A stretch of DNA of 64,000 nt from Adiantum capillus-veneris (Eukaryota; Streptophyta; Polypodiopsida; Polypodiales; Pteridaceae): contig CM043966.1 of assembly GCA_014529385.2 (NCBI GenBank), positions 38,050,239-38,114,238 of the forward strand. Reading direction: 5' to 3'. Both the position numbers and the translations under genes were made by a program. The notes below the pieces were generated by a model that was not told the origin of the DNA, ran no database searches, and was given only the letters and a program-made list of their open reading frames with translations. Shown here one piece after another: positions 1 to 10,123 of this stretch (its first letter is position 1; every line of letters begins with the position of its first letter).

Positions 1-1
1 T

Positions 2-1131
2 GCTTCTGCTGGCAGCACTTCATCTGGCAATTCTGGTGATAAGGGCAAAAAGAAGATGCGTTGCCATTATTGTAAAGCTAATGATCACTTGATCAAGTCG
101 TGTCCTAAGTTGAAGGCCAAAGAGGCTAAGAAGGAGGAGGGTGGTTCCACTGCAAATGTTGGTTCCACTACAAATGCAGCCATTGTTGAGTCTTTAGTAA
201 AAGGAGACTGTAATGATGATGTTGATGTAGAATGGGCTTTTAGCACAGAGTGCACTTATAATCCTGCTGTCCATGATGCATGCTTGTCAGCTGCTGTAGA
301 TTCACATGTGTGGTATTTCGACAGTGGTGCTACAAAGCACATTACCTCACATTGTGAATTGTTCATGGCTCTCGAGTCTGTCCCTCATGGGAATTCAGTC
401 ACTTGTGCCAACAACGCCTCTTATTCGTTTCAAGGAGTTGGAAAGATTGTGCTTACTGTTGCTAATGGCAGTTCTTTCACACTTATTGATGCACTTTATG
501 TACCTGGGATCAAGAAGAATGTTTTGTATGTATCCGCACTTGCTAGACATGGATCTGTAGTCAAATTTGTGGATGACAGATGTACAGTTCATGATCTCAG
601 TTTTGGTGATGAAATTGTTGCATCTAGCCTTTTGTGACGTGGGCTGTATAAGCTCACTTTGTGTGACAAGTGTGGACAAAATTTCGCAAATGCAGTTGGA
701 GATTCAAGGGCTATTTGAGATGCAAAACTTTGGCATGCACGTTTTGGTCATCTGAATTTTGCCAGTTTGCTGCGTTTGCAGAAATTTGATATGGTTGCTT
801 CTTTGCCGCCTCTTGAAGCACCTCCCAAACATGTTTGTGAAGGCTGTATTTTGGGTAAAATGCAGCGTTCTAAGTTTCCAAAGGATGGTTCAGTTAGGGC
901 CACATGCCGGTTGCAGTGTGTGCATAGTGATGTTTGTGGGTTCATGCAAACTCCGTCCTTGGGCAATTACCTGAACTTTGTGACTTTTATTGATGATTAC
1001 TCCAGGCATGCATGGGTATTTCCGCTTAAAGCGAAGTTCGAAGTTTTTATGTGCTTCAAACAATTTTTGGCTATGGCTGAAAATGTCTCGAAATGTACTA
1101 TGGGCACCCTCCGTTCCGATCGAGGGGGGGG
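2..1131 (+). pseudogene. Copia Gag C-terminus, protease and first half of integrase
   Basis: One reading frame runs from base 2 to the G run at 1124-1131 with two in-frame stops (at about 635 and 717). Near its start is a CX2CX4HX4C zinc knuckle (CHYCKANDHLIKSC), which binds RNA in Gag. The aspartic protease active site follows as WYFDSGATKHIT, with D-S-G intact. GAG-pre-integrase is marked by LWHARFGHL near 735 and the paired cysteines of HVCEGC near 832. The integrase core begins with HSDVCG and FIDDYSR and reaches the SDRGG motif, where eight consecutive Gs shift the frame. The polyprotein would be cleaved by its own protease in virus-like particles. The start codon lies outside the window. 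Confidence 0.9.
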
Positions 1132-2638
1132 AGTATATGTCTCATGAATTCAATGCATTTCTGGCTAGTCGTGGGATAAAACACCAATGTACAGTGCATT
1201 ATACACCTCAGCAAAATGGTGTTGATGAGAGGAAAAACAGGTCACTTACAGAAATGGCACGATGTATGGTCAAAAGTCAAGCTTTGCTGCATTCTTTTTG
1301 GCTTGAGGCCATCATGTGTGCCACTTATGTACTAAACAGGTGTCCTACAAAAGCTTTGCAGTCTATTACTCCATATGAAGCATGGCATGATAGAAAACCT
1401 TCTATTGAGCACATGCGTGTTTTTGGCTATTTGGCATATGCTTTGGTGCCACAAACACAGCGCAAAAAATTGGATGATAAGGCTGTCAAATGTATTTTTG
1501 TTGGTTATAGTGCTGAAAGCAAAGGTTACAGGTTGTATCATCCGCAAACAAAACGTATTCTGGTTTCACGTGATGTAGTGTTTGTGGAAGACTCTGTTCA
1601 GCCCTTGCTGTCATGTACTAGAGATAGTAATGTAAGCTCACAGGACATTTATGACACTTTGTTGCCTCTTTTCAGTGGTGGAAATACGAATGTAAGTTCC
1701 AATGAGGCAAATGTACAGCCTATGGGGGTTTGTGAAAATGTTACAGATCAGCCTATTATTACTGATGCAGATGGACATGATGTACTTGATGAGGAAAGGG
1801 TTGAAAATGAGCAGGCTAGAGGTATGCCAAAATGGCTGGTGCACACTTTGCGTGACAGTAAATTGGATGCACCTTTATCTAGTCGTACTCGTTCAGGCTC
1901 TCGCCATGCATCTTATGCATCAGATTGTTATGCTTTGGCTGTGTCTAGTTTACATGATGTTGAGGAGCCTCTGTCTTTTGATGAAGCACAAAATTCAGAA
2001 AATTGGATTGCTGCCATGAAATCAGAATATGATGCACTTATAGAGAATGACACATGGACTTTATGTGATTTGCCTCCTGGCAAAAAGTCCATTGGTACGA
2101 AGTGGGTTTACAAGTTGAAACGCAAGCCAAATGGTGAGATCGATCGCCATAAGGCTCGACTTGTTGCAAAGAGTTATGCACAGCAAAAAGGCATAGATTA
2201 TGAAGAGACTTTTGCTCCCACTTGTCGTATGACTACTGTGCGTTTTCTATGTGCATTGGCAGCTCATTTTGGTTGGGATGTACATCAATTAGACATTGTT
2301 GCTGCTTTCTTGAATGGTGACATATTTGAGGAAGTTTATGTAACTCAGCCTCGCGATTTTGTCATAAAAGTACAAGAGGACAAAGTGTGCAGATGTAAGA
2401 AGGCTTTGTATGGGTTGAAGCAATCTCCTCGTGCTTGGTATGAGAAAGTTGACACTCATTTGGTCAAACAAGCCTTTCGTAACATTCCAACAGAAAGCAC
2501 ATTGTATGTAAAGCATGAGGGTGATGTACTTCTCATTGTGGTTCTTTATGTCGATGATTTGCTAATCACTGGACCAAATGAGAGACATATTGCTGAATTT
2601 AAGGCTGATTTGAATGCTACTTTCAAGATGAAAAATTG
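1132..2638 (+). pseudogene. Copia integrase C-terminal part and reverse transcriptase
   Basis: The frame opens beyond the G run with EYMSHEF, then the integrase segment YTPQQNGVDERKNR, whose glutamate completes the D,D,E triad. After the acidic linker comes the copia reverse transcriptase: TWTLCDLPPGKKSIGTKWVY, KARLVAKSYAQQKGIDYEET, the AFLNGD block, and the catalytic LYVDDLLITG near 2548. The frame breaks near 2639: the related copy on the minus strand near 14650 reads MKDLGLLHHYLG, while here bases are missing so MKNW is followed by nonsense. RT copies the element RNA into DNA in the cytoplasm; integrase joins it to chromosomes. Confidence 0.9.
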
Positions 2639-3505
2639 GTATTGTTGCATCATTACTTGGGTATACAGTTTAAGCAGTGTGATGGTGGTATTGCCTTGTG
2701 TTAGAAAAGTTACGTAGAGACATTGCTATGTAAGTTTGGACTTGAGGATTGCAAACCTATTGCCACTCCGATGGAAACAGGTTTGAAGTTGAGTCTACAT
2801 GATGTTGGCGATCCTACTGATGTCACTCTTTATCAAACTGTTGTTGGCTGCCTCATTTATGTATGCAACACGAGGTCGGATATTCAGTTTGCAGTCTCAC
2901 AGTTCAGAAGATTTATGCATAGCCCAGGGTCTAAGCATTGGTAGGCTGTTAAGAAGATTTTCCGCTACCTTAGTGGCACTTTACATCTTGGCTTGTTTTA
3001 TCCCAAGGGGGGATCATTGCCGCCAGACTTACATGCTTTTCCGGACTCAGATTGGGTTGGTTGTTTTGACACGCGAGTGTCCACAAGTGGTTTTTGTTTC
3101 ATGCTTGGCAATTCATGTATATCATGGTTGAGCAAGAAGCAACCTACTGTGGCCACTTCGAGTTGTGAGGTTGAGTACAGGGCAGTCTTCACAGCTACGG
3201 TTAAGTGTGTATGGCTCAGACGCCTTATGGATAATTTGGGTGTTGGACAGGACACTGCCAACACTATCTACACTGACAGTCAGAGCGCATTGGCAGTTGC
3301 GAGGAACCCAGTTTTTCATGCTCGCACAAACCACATTGAGGTGCATTACCACTACTATGCCAGGGAGAGGCTCTCAACAGGAGAGATCAACTTGGCTTAT
3401 GTGCCAACACAGGACAACCTTGCAGATCTTTTCACAAAGGCATTGTCTCGTGGGAAGCTTGAAGCTTTCCGCAAAGCTTTAGGCTTACTCCGCTTTGTGG
3501 ACTGA
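2639..3505 (+). pseudogene. Copia RT C-terminal part and RNase H
   Basis: The frame continues with CKPIATPMETGLKL and the copia motif MHSPGSKHW, where a TAG (2942-2944) replaces the glutamine codon usual before AVK. RNase H follows with its acidic residues in PDSDWVG, SSCEVEYRA and YTDSQSALAV, ending in DNLADLFTKALSRGKLE close to the normal copia end. RNase H removes the RNA template strand during reverse transcription. The frame ends at 3505, 65 bases before the polypurine tract, a usual copia layout. Apart from the one stop this segment is well preserved. Confidence 0.9.
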
Positions 3506-3580
3506 TCGTGTCCTCAAGGCATGGCACTTACCTTTACTCATGTGCCAGCTCTCGTTCACCGCATCACTCCAGGGGGGATT

Positions 3581-3807
3581 TGTTACCATATACATGTGGT
3601 AGTGATGTGTGTGAACACACTAGGACCGCCGGGGCATTTTTTCCCTCTTTAGGAGGTTTTTTCCCCCGAGCATTGTATATACGCCCATCACTCTATGGCT
3701 ATCTATCTTTCCATTGCACACTAAGTAATACACTCTCTATTGTTTGCCTTGAGCTTCCTTCGTCTTCTCCAAGCTGTGTGCATTTCTCTGCAACCCTAAT
3801 TCCAACA
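3581..3807 (+). repeat. Copia 3' LTR (227 bp)
   Basis: It begins TGTTACCATATACATG directly after the polypurine tract and ends CAACCCTAATTCCAACA, giving the inverted ends TGTT...AACA. A second member in inverted orientation, 230 bp, lies at 13537-13766. Confidence 0.9.
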
Positions 3808-4155
3808 TTATGCGCGTGATGCATGAAGCTTTCCATCTTCATAGCATAACCAAGGTCACAAGGAACACAAAGTCTGTATTGTACCAAGTCTCTCTTGATG
3901 GGAGAATCTATAATACAAACGCCTTTTGGAGGGGGGACTGGCTCCAAGTAAATCCGATCCTCAACTATTGTCATGTTCTCTAATACTCTCTCTCTTGCAA
4001 AAGTATTGGTCATGCCAAGTTAATTAAGTACTATGTTCATGTTGCTACCAACAATTAAGTTCACCCAATATGCTCTTAAAGTAATTTCACAAAAATGCTC
4101 ACTCTAATTCTCTTTATTCCGCTATTCTCAAAGTTCATAAGCCATTCCCATTACA
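3808..4155 (+). repeat. Gypsy LTR fragment, same family as the 28617-40958 element
   Basis: The reverse complement matches the outer part of the LTRs at 28617 and 39208, including the short GA stretch and the block around GTAGCAACATCAACATGG. Similarity starts at the copia LTR edge and ends in CATTACA at 4155, the expected LTR terminus. No primer site follows, so this is the outer end of a 3' LTR or of a solo LTR. The rest presumably lies left of the window beyond the copia insertion. Confidence 0.8.
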
Positions 4156-5450
4156 TAAGAAATATTGTTGTCCACTATTTGCTTGATGCATGGTTGGTGT
4201 AGGGGTTATTCGTTACTAACTTTCTCTCCCTCTTAAGGTAGTCTACACAAGTGACATTGAACTCAAGGCCCTAAAACCTTCACACATTCAAGCATACAAT
4301 CAATTACAAACTCTAATCAGATAACCAAGAGTGCACACATACCACTAAAGATGTTGTCAACTAATTGAAACAGTCACATTAGAAAGAAATTAGATCAAGG
4401 CAAGAAGTCATTACCCCTTCCAAATTTAGAATACTGAGAGTGAAACTATTTTATGGCATTAATGAAATGTAAAAGAAACAAAACCAATGAACAAAATAAA
4501 ACTTAGATTAATCAAACAAGATATACTCTAATTACAAAAGATTAACATTAGCCTTTTAAGTATGGGCATTAAACTTAAGATTGGGCCACTCGTAGAATGA
4601 TCATAGCCATAGGTTCTCAAGAATGCTTACCTCTTAGCTTATGGCATTTTTATAAGCATGAATTTTAAGACATTATGCATTTTATTCGAATTAAGTCCTT
4701 AAACCATAGTTTAATACAAATTGAAACTTCAAATGAGCTCAAAACTATACAGTACACATAAGAAATATTGTTGTCCATTATTTGCTTGATGCATGGTTGG
4801 TATAGGGATTGTTAGTCAGTAACGTTCTCTCCCTCTTAAGGTAATTTAATCATGTCCCACACAAGTGACATTGAATTCAAGGCCCTAAAACCTTCACACA
4901 TTTAAGCATACAATTAATTACAAACACATTAGCCAAGAGTGCACACATACCACTAAAGATGTTTTCAACTAATTGAATATTCACATTAGAAAGAAACTAG
5001 ATCAAAGCAAGAAGTTCTTACCCTTTTAAATTTAGAATAATGAGAGTGTAAAACTACTTTATCGTATTAATGAATGTAAAAGATATATAAAATCAATGAA
5101 AAAAATAAACTTAGATTAATCAAATAAGATATAGTTTAATTACAAAAGATTAACATTAGCCTTTTAAGTATGGACATTAAACTTAAGATTATGACACTCA
5201 TAGAATGACCACAGGAATCTCTTCTCAAGAATGTTTATCTCTTAGCTTATGGCATTTTTAGAAGCATGGATTTCAAGCCATTATTCATTACATTCAAATT
5301 AAGTCCTTAACCCATAGTTTAATACAAATTGAAACTTCAAATGAGCTCAAAGCTGTACAGTACACATAAGACATATTGTTGTCCATTATTTGCTTGACGC
5401 ATGGTTGGCATAGGGGTTTATCGTTACTATCATTCTCTCCCTCTTAACTT
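4156..5450. repeat. Tandem duplication, unit about 605 bp, 2.1 copies
   Basis: Units start at 4156, 4759 and 5367 with TAAGA(A/C)ATATTGTTGTCCA. Each carries the same string of blocks (GATGCATGGTTGG, CTCTCCCTCTTAA, CAAGTGACATTGAA, CCACTAAAGATGTT). The third copy stops after about 85 bases. The units differ by scattered substitutions and small indels, so the duplication is not recent. No coding potential is seen. Confidence 0.85.
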
Positions 5451-6731
5451 GAAGCACATTTTTCTGTGTCGATGAAGTAGGGGACAATGGCATGATGAAA
5501 GGCACGTCATTGGAAGGAATGTTGAGCTAAAAAAAATAAAGCAAGTCAAGTATCAAAAGTCAACAATTTGTAGATAGTGCATGAAGCACAATGAAAACTC
5601 GTGCAAAGTGAATTGCTTCAAAAAATGGTTCAAATTATAGTCAAAAGATTAAACATAAAGTTGAAAAACACATAAACTATTATGAAGATTAAATCACTAA
5701 AATTGTTCATACAAACGATTAAACATGACTTTAAACAAATACAATTTCATAAACCTACTATCTCAAAAATCAAATGATCATTTTTAATGAAACAAGTAAT
5801 ATCATACATGCTCATGGGTCATAGAAAAACTATTAGTGTATTGTGAAAGCTCATGGAATATTTTTATTGTTTGTCATTGAAAGAATTAATTTAAAATGTA
5901 TGGCACCCATCCCATGATAGGTTTAATTACAACTTCCAGATCCTTATTACCCACAAGGCCTTTCTAAGAGCCTATTAGATTACTAAGACCCTCTTATTAG
6001 CTCAAGGCATCGGTTTAGAGCTTTGATCAAGCAAGCCAAGGTGATTCCCTTAGCCTGTCAAAAGTGCTAATAAGGTGTTAAACTTAACATAAACAAACAT
6101 AACATAAATTTTATTTTCATTGTATCTTGTAACATTTTTGCTATCTTCTTAAAGACTTTTTAGTGATTCATTTTTCTTTCTTTTTTTTCACTTTTCTAAT
6201 GTTTCCATTAGGAGAGTATGCTTATGGAATATGGACTAAGAGAAAAAAGCCTCTTTATATACTTAGGTGATGATAGAAGTGAGTGTATCATTAAAGCAAC
6301 CATTACGTGTTTAAAACTAGTAAGAAATGAATCTAAGGTCAAGGTTAAGAAAAATAAACTTGGATTTCTAATGCGTTCAATTTTCACAAAGTTTAGTGTT
6401 GAAATGTTGATGCATGTTTAATTTTGAAAATGAAGAGAACCATAGTAAGAAGCAATTGCACTTATTTCAAGCGTATAAAGGATGTAGAAATAGAGAAGAG
6501 CAAAGCACAAAATTAATTTTCTTAATTTTGCTCTTTGAATCATCCTTGAGTGAGTATCCACTTCTTGTAGAGTCCCTTTATTTTTTTAGTGTGAGCCGAG
6601 TCTTTTGAAGCTTATAAATTTGTATTGATTTAGAGTCATATTTAATTTCTTATATTGACATCAATAAACTTTGCTTGTATTGATATCAATAAATCTTAAA
6701 TTGCTTGTAAAGTCCTTGATTTTTTTAGTGC
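5451..6731. other. AT-rich intergenic DNA, no gene recognised
   Basis: Only short AT-rich open frames occur (6218-6421 and 6414-6608), without domains or conserved motifs. A phrase around TTTTTTTAGTGTGAGCC (6579-6596) recurs near 6719 and precedes the 152-bp duplication. Confidence 0.6.
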
Positions 6732-7043
6732 GAGCCACGTGTTAGCAAACACGCGGTCAAAAAATCATTTATTTAAAACCAAAAAACATACAAAAATTCA
6801 TTAAAAACCTAACAAGGTTTTGAATATCCAAATTTTTTGAAAAAAAAACCCATGAAGAAAAAAGTAACTTTGGTTAATTGCATGAGCCACGTGTTAAAAA
6901 ACACAAGGTCGAAAATTTGTTTATTGAAAACCAAAAAACATACAAGAAAATTATTAAAAAACTAAAGTTAATGGTTTGAATATCCAAATTTGCCAAAAAC
7001 AAAAAACCCATGAAGAAAAAAGTAACTTTGCTTAATTGCATGA
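6732..7043. repeat. Tandem duplication, unit about 152 bp, 2 copies
   Basis: Copies start with GAGCCACGTGTTA at 6732 and 6884 and end with the shared block CCCATGAAGAAAAAAGTAAC. They differ by a few substitutions and small indels. Confidence 0.85.
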
Positions 7044-7606
7044 TGTTGTAAGGTAGAGATACATACATACACATCATGAATAAGAAAGAATACACTTTTA
7101 AATAAGCAAAGTTTGCAATTTTAAAGCGCCCAAAAAGTTGGCTAACTATTAGCTCAAGTGAAAATAATTTAACTGCAAATCAAGCTATGAGTTAGAGATA
7201 AGTGCAACTTTTGAATGAAATGAAATGGCTCTTGAAATACAAATATTTCAATAATAAACAATGTCGACTTCGGCATGTCCTTTGGAATCTCATGCTTGCA
7301 ACAACCCTTTAAAACATGACTCAATTATTGGTGCCAAAAAGTTTTATTACAAGCACATCAAGCACCAAAAATGTAACAATCCATTCCAAGACCAAATTTT
7401 TTTTATAAAACATCTTGACTTTACATGAATGCATCGTCTAATGGCAACTCTCAACAATGAATCTCGCGTACATACAATCAAGGGAAGCACAAAAAGAAAG
7501 TATAAGCCAATTTTTTAATGCAATGACATTCATTTCTACATGCAATCAAAGCACACGATCGATGTCCGCATCCTTGCTCTTATATAGAAAATATGACATA
7601 CATAAC

Positions 7607-7651
<45 letters not shown>

Positions 7652-8263
7652 TGATGAAGTGAATTTTGAACTCTCTCAATTGGTCAACCAAAGCATGATT
7701 TTGTGTCATAGGTCATACCCCTTTGAAATAGTTCATACTCCTTTCAAATAAAGCTCAACCATTGGTGCATGAAAGTATCTGTCATTAAAAACAAGCACTA
7801 AAATGTCATATATAATTATGAACCTTGACAATTTCAATTTCATACATTTAAGATTCATCATAATGCATGCATTTGATTTCATATGCTCGCGTGCATTTGA
7901 TTTCACAAGCAAATTTTATTGTACAAAGCAAGAGAAAAGGTCGGCTTGAGGCAAATTATACTTGATGCAAACTTCAAGCAAGCACTCAAAATCCTCAAAA
8001 TTTTTGAAAATGTGACCGCTTTGACAACGCAATTCTCTTTGAGACATGCTTTAAGCAAAATAAGCCAAACCCCATAAACTGATCCTTGAAGCGAAAAATG
8101 TTTTTTGCAAAAAGATTTACACAAATCTAAGGTCAAACTTTTTAACTCTCTTTTTAATTTGTTTGTCTGAGTTTTTGGTTTGGTCAAGGTCAAGTTTCTG
8201 GCTCGAGAAAAATTCATGGCAACTTGGTTAATCGCGAAGAGTTGGCATTGGTGAGAACCTTTG
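7044..8263. other. Gene-free intergenic DNA
   Basis: No coding region is recognised. It contains one (GA)n tract (7609-7647) and ends at the target site of the NA1 element. Confidence 0.6.
7609..7647. repeat. (GA)n microsatellite, 39 bp
   Basis: Uninterrupted GA dinucleotides in gene-free DNA. Confidence 0.95.
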
Positions 8264-8441
8264 TGTTGGGGTATAGGCGCATGTGCCTTGCCCGATCGCC
8301 CAAAGTCTGGGCGCCCACTGACTTGTATACCTTATACATGGCATAAGTGTATTGGGGGGTGCTTACTAATTGAGTCTCCCCACCCATATCTGTGTGTCGT
8401 GTGCTCTTCTCCTTCCTCTTCTCTCCTGCACAGTTCCTTCA
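8264..8441 (+). repeat. NA1a 5' LTR
   Basis: 178 bp, nearly identical to the right LTR; differences are scattered substitutions. It includes TATACCTTATACATGGCATAAG, which may contain the promoter TATA element, and a pyrimidine-rich 3' part. Confidence 0.9.
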
Positions 8442-8443
8442 AT

Positions 8444-8455
8444 TGGTATCAGAGC
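8444..8455 (+). other. Primer binding site, tRNA-iMet type
   Basis: TGGTATCAGAGC lies two bases after the LTR end. It is complementary to the 3' end of plant initiator tRNA-Met, where minus-strand DNA synthesis starts. Confidence 0.9.
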
Positions 8456-9847
8456 AAGGTGCAGTGCGGTTTTGTGTAATCGCGCGCGCACTTTTCAGGC
8501 AGATTTTGGATCCGGAGCTTGGAAATTCACACTCGATGTTCCGGAGCATTTCCAGTAGGTGACCTGTGGTTTTACCCCCCTTTCGAAGATGTTTATGCCC
8601 TCATAATTTCGTTTTGAGCACTACATCAAAAGATAGGTTTCACCCGCAAAGAAACCCATCTTGTGTAGATTGGCAAGCAGGAGTTGGATTGGTTTGATTT
8701 GCTCGATTGTGAGCATTTGCAGGTGTTACAATATCGGGTTTGACTCCTAGGTACGGGTTGAGTCTAGTACTCCCACAGGTGTTGCCAGTTGCAATTGAGT
8801 GGTTCTTTTGTAGTGTTGTGGCTTGCATACATGGTCTTTGAGCGGGTAATGCTCTATGTATGCTTATGTGGTGAGCAGTAGATCTTGTGAGCAAGTGCAG
8901 AGGTTGGTTGTGAATGATATGTATGGTCACCTATGGTACTCTTTGTGAGCATTTGTTGGACACAGGTTTGCAGAGCTTATGCATGTATGTTGAGTGTAGT
9001 TTGATGCGCATTGATTGCTCGTTGTATTGAGCTTGCAGAACAATGGTTATTTTGTGTTGATAGCCATTGTGCATTGAAATTCTGGTGAAATTTTCCCAGG
9101 AGTTTTATGCGCATAAGTTGATGCGATGCAGGTTGTGATTGCAATTGCACTCAGTGATTACGTCCGGTGTTCTCTGTAAGTGGGAGCTTAGTGCATGTAT
9201 GCATCGATACCACACAGTGTGGGCTTGGTGATTAGCTCACGGTTTGATAGGCGTACAGTTATCTTGGCACACTCACAAGAGTGAATATTGGGATGTATGT
9301 TTGTGTGGCTACGAGCTAGGTAGCCGGATTCGAGCACTAATGGCTTGAGGTTTTTCAGCAGGTTTCAGCTACAGTTTTACAAGTTTACAGGCAGGTTTGA
9401 GGGCTTATTTGGGTGCTGAATTTTCAGCCATTGTTTCCTCTTTGCAGGTTTCCATGTATGGCTCAGTTGTAGGCTGATCTGGGACACGTTTGTGACTTGT
9501 TTATGCAGCTGTTTAAGAGCTGAATTTTGGGGCTTTTTTGGGGCTGATTTGTAGCCATATTTTACAGCCATACAAGAGCTTGGTTTACTCTACAAGAGCC
9601 TCATACACTTGGCATTTGGGATTTGCATCATTGCCATTTGTGGAGCATAGTGTGGTTACACTACTGCAAGAGATTTTATGCGTGGATTCGCATGAGCATT
9701 GTAGGTGCTGGTGAGCTCTTTTTTTTTAGAGCATTTTCTCATTGCAGGTTGCTTCTTTTGTATTAGTTGAGTGCATTTCATTTCTACTATACCTAGAGTA
9801 GAGTTATAGCTCTTGGTTATTTTTGACATTCACTTATAGTAGTCAAT
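8456..9847 (+). other. NA1a leader, non-coding
   Basis: About 1.4 kb without a plausible frame. It is rich in short GCAGGTT and TTTGCAG phrases. It may hold packaging signals, as leaders of non-autonomous elements do; no specific structure was confirmed. The gag domain that normally lies upstream of the zinc knuckle is not recognisable. Confidence 0.5.
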
Positions 9848-10123
9848 ATGTGTGAGACTTTCGAGTCTAGGACAATGACTCATGAGAGACGGCATTCTCG
9901 TTCGTGTCGACACTTGAGATGTTGGCATTGTGGTCACACAGGGCACATTAGACAGCGATGCTTTCGTCGTATGAGACAGCACAGGAGACAGGCTAGTCTC
10001 AAGGATGCAGTAGATGCTATAGGCTCCGTTGACTTGACAGTTGTGCAGGATCAGATACAGTGTCTGAGTATCCTAGTGACAGTGAGGTCACATTTGCTTC
10101 CTGTATTACTCTTGATTTTTTGA
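9848..10123 (+). CDS. NA1a Gag zinc-knuckle protein (91 aa)
   Basis: A 91-residue basic frame with one CX2CX4HX4C knuckle (CWHCGHTGHIRQRC, about residues 25-38) inside Arg-rich flanks (HSRSCRHLR and RRMRQHRRQ). Such knuckles bind RNA in retrotransposon Gag. Copy b holds the same module (CWHCGHTGHIRRYC) with the same Arg-rich flanks. The frame overlaps the next one by 64 bases in a different phase. The frame offset differs in copy b, so a programmed frameshift is not supported. The start ATG is the first in the frame; a longer spliced product cannot be excluded. Whether the protein is still made is unknown. Confidence 0.65.
   Translation: MCETFESRTMTHERRHSRSCRHLRCWHCGHTGHIRQRCFRRMRQHRRQASLKDAVDAIGSVDLTVVQDQIQCLSILVTVRSHLLPVLLLIF

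Larger units (their letters stand above)
1..3807 (+). mobile_element. Ty1/copia LTR retrotransposon, 5' end outside window, decayed
   Basis: The domain order is Gag zinc knuckle, aspartic protease, GAG-pre-integrase, integrase, reverse transcriptase and RNase H. Integrase before RT defines copia. A polypurine tract (AGGGGGGAT, 3571-3579) and one 3' LTR (3581-3807) follow. The 5' LTR and most of gag lie left of the window. In-frame stops, an over-long G run and a deletion near 2639 make this copy inactive. It sits in an older Gypsy LTR whose sequence resumes exactly at 3808, so the target duplication should be TTATG (3808-3812); the other end cannot be seen. A related 3' fragment lies at 13537-14705. 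Confidence 0.95.
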
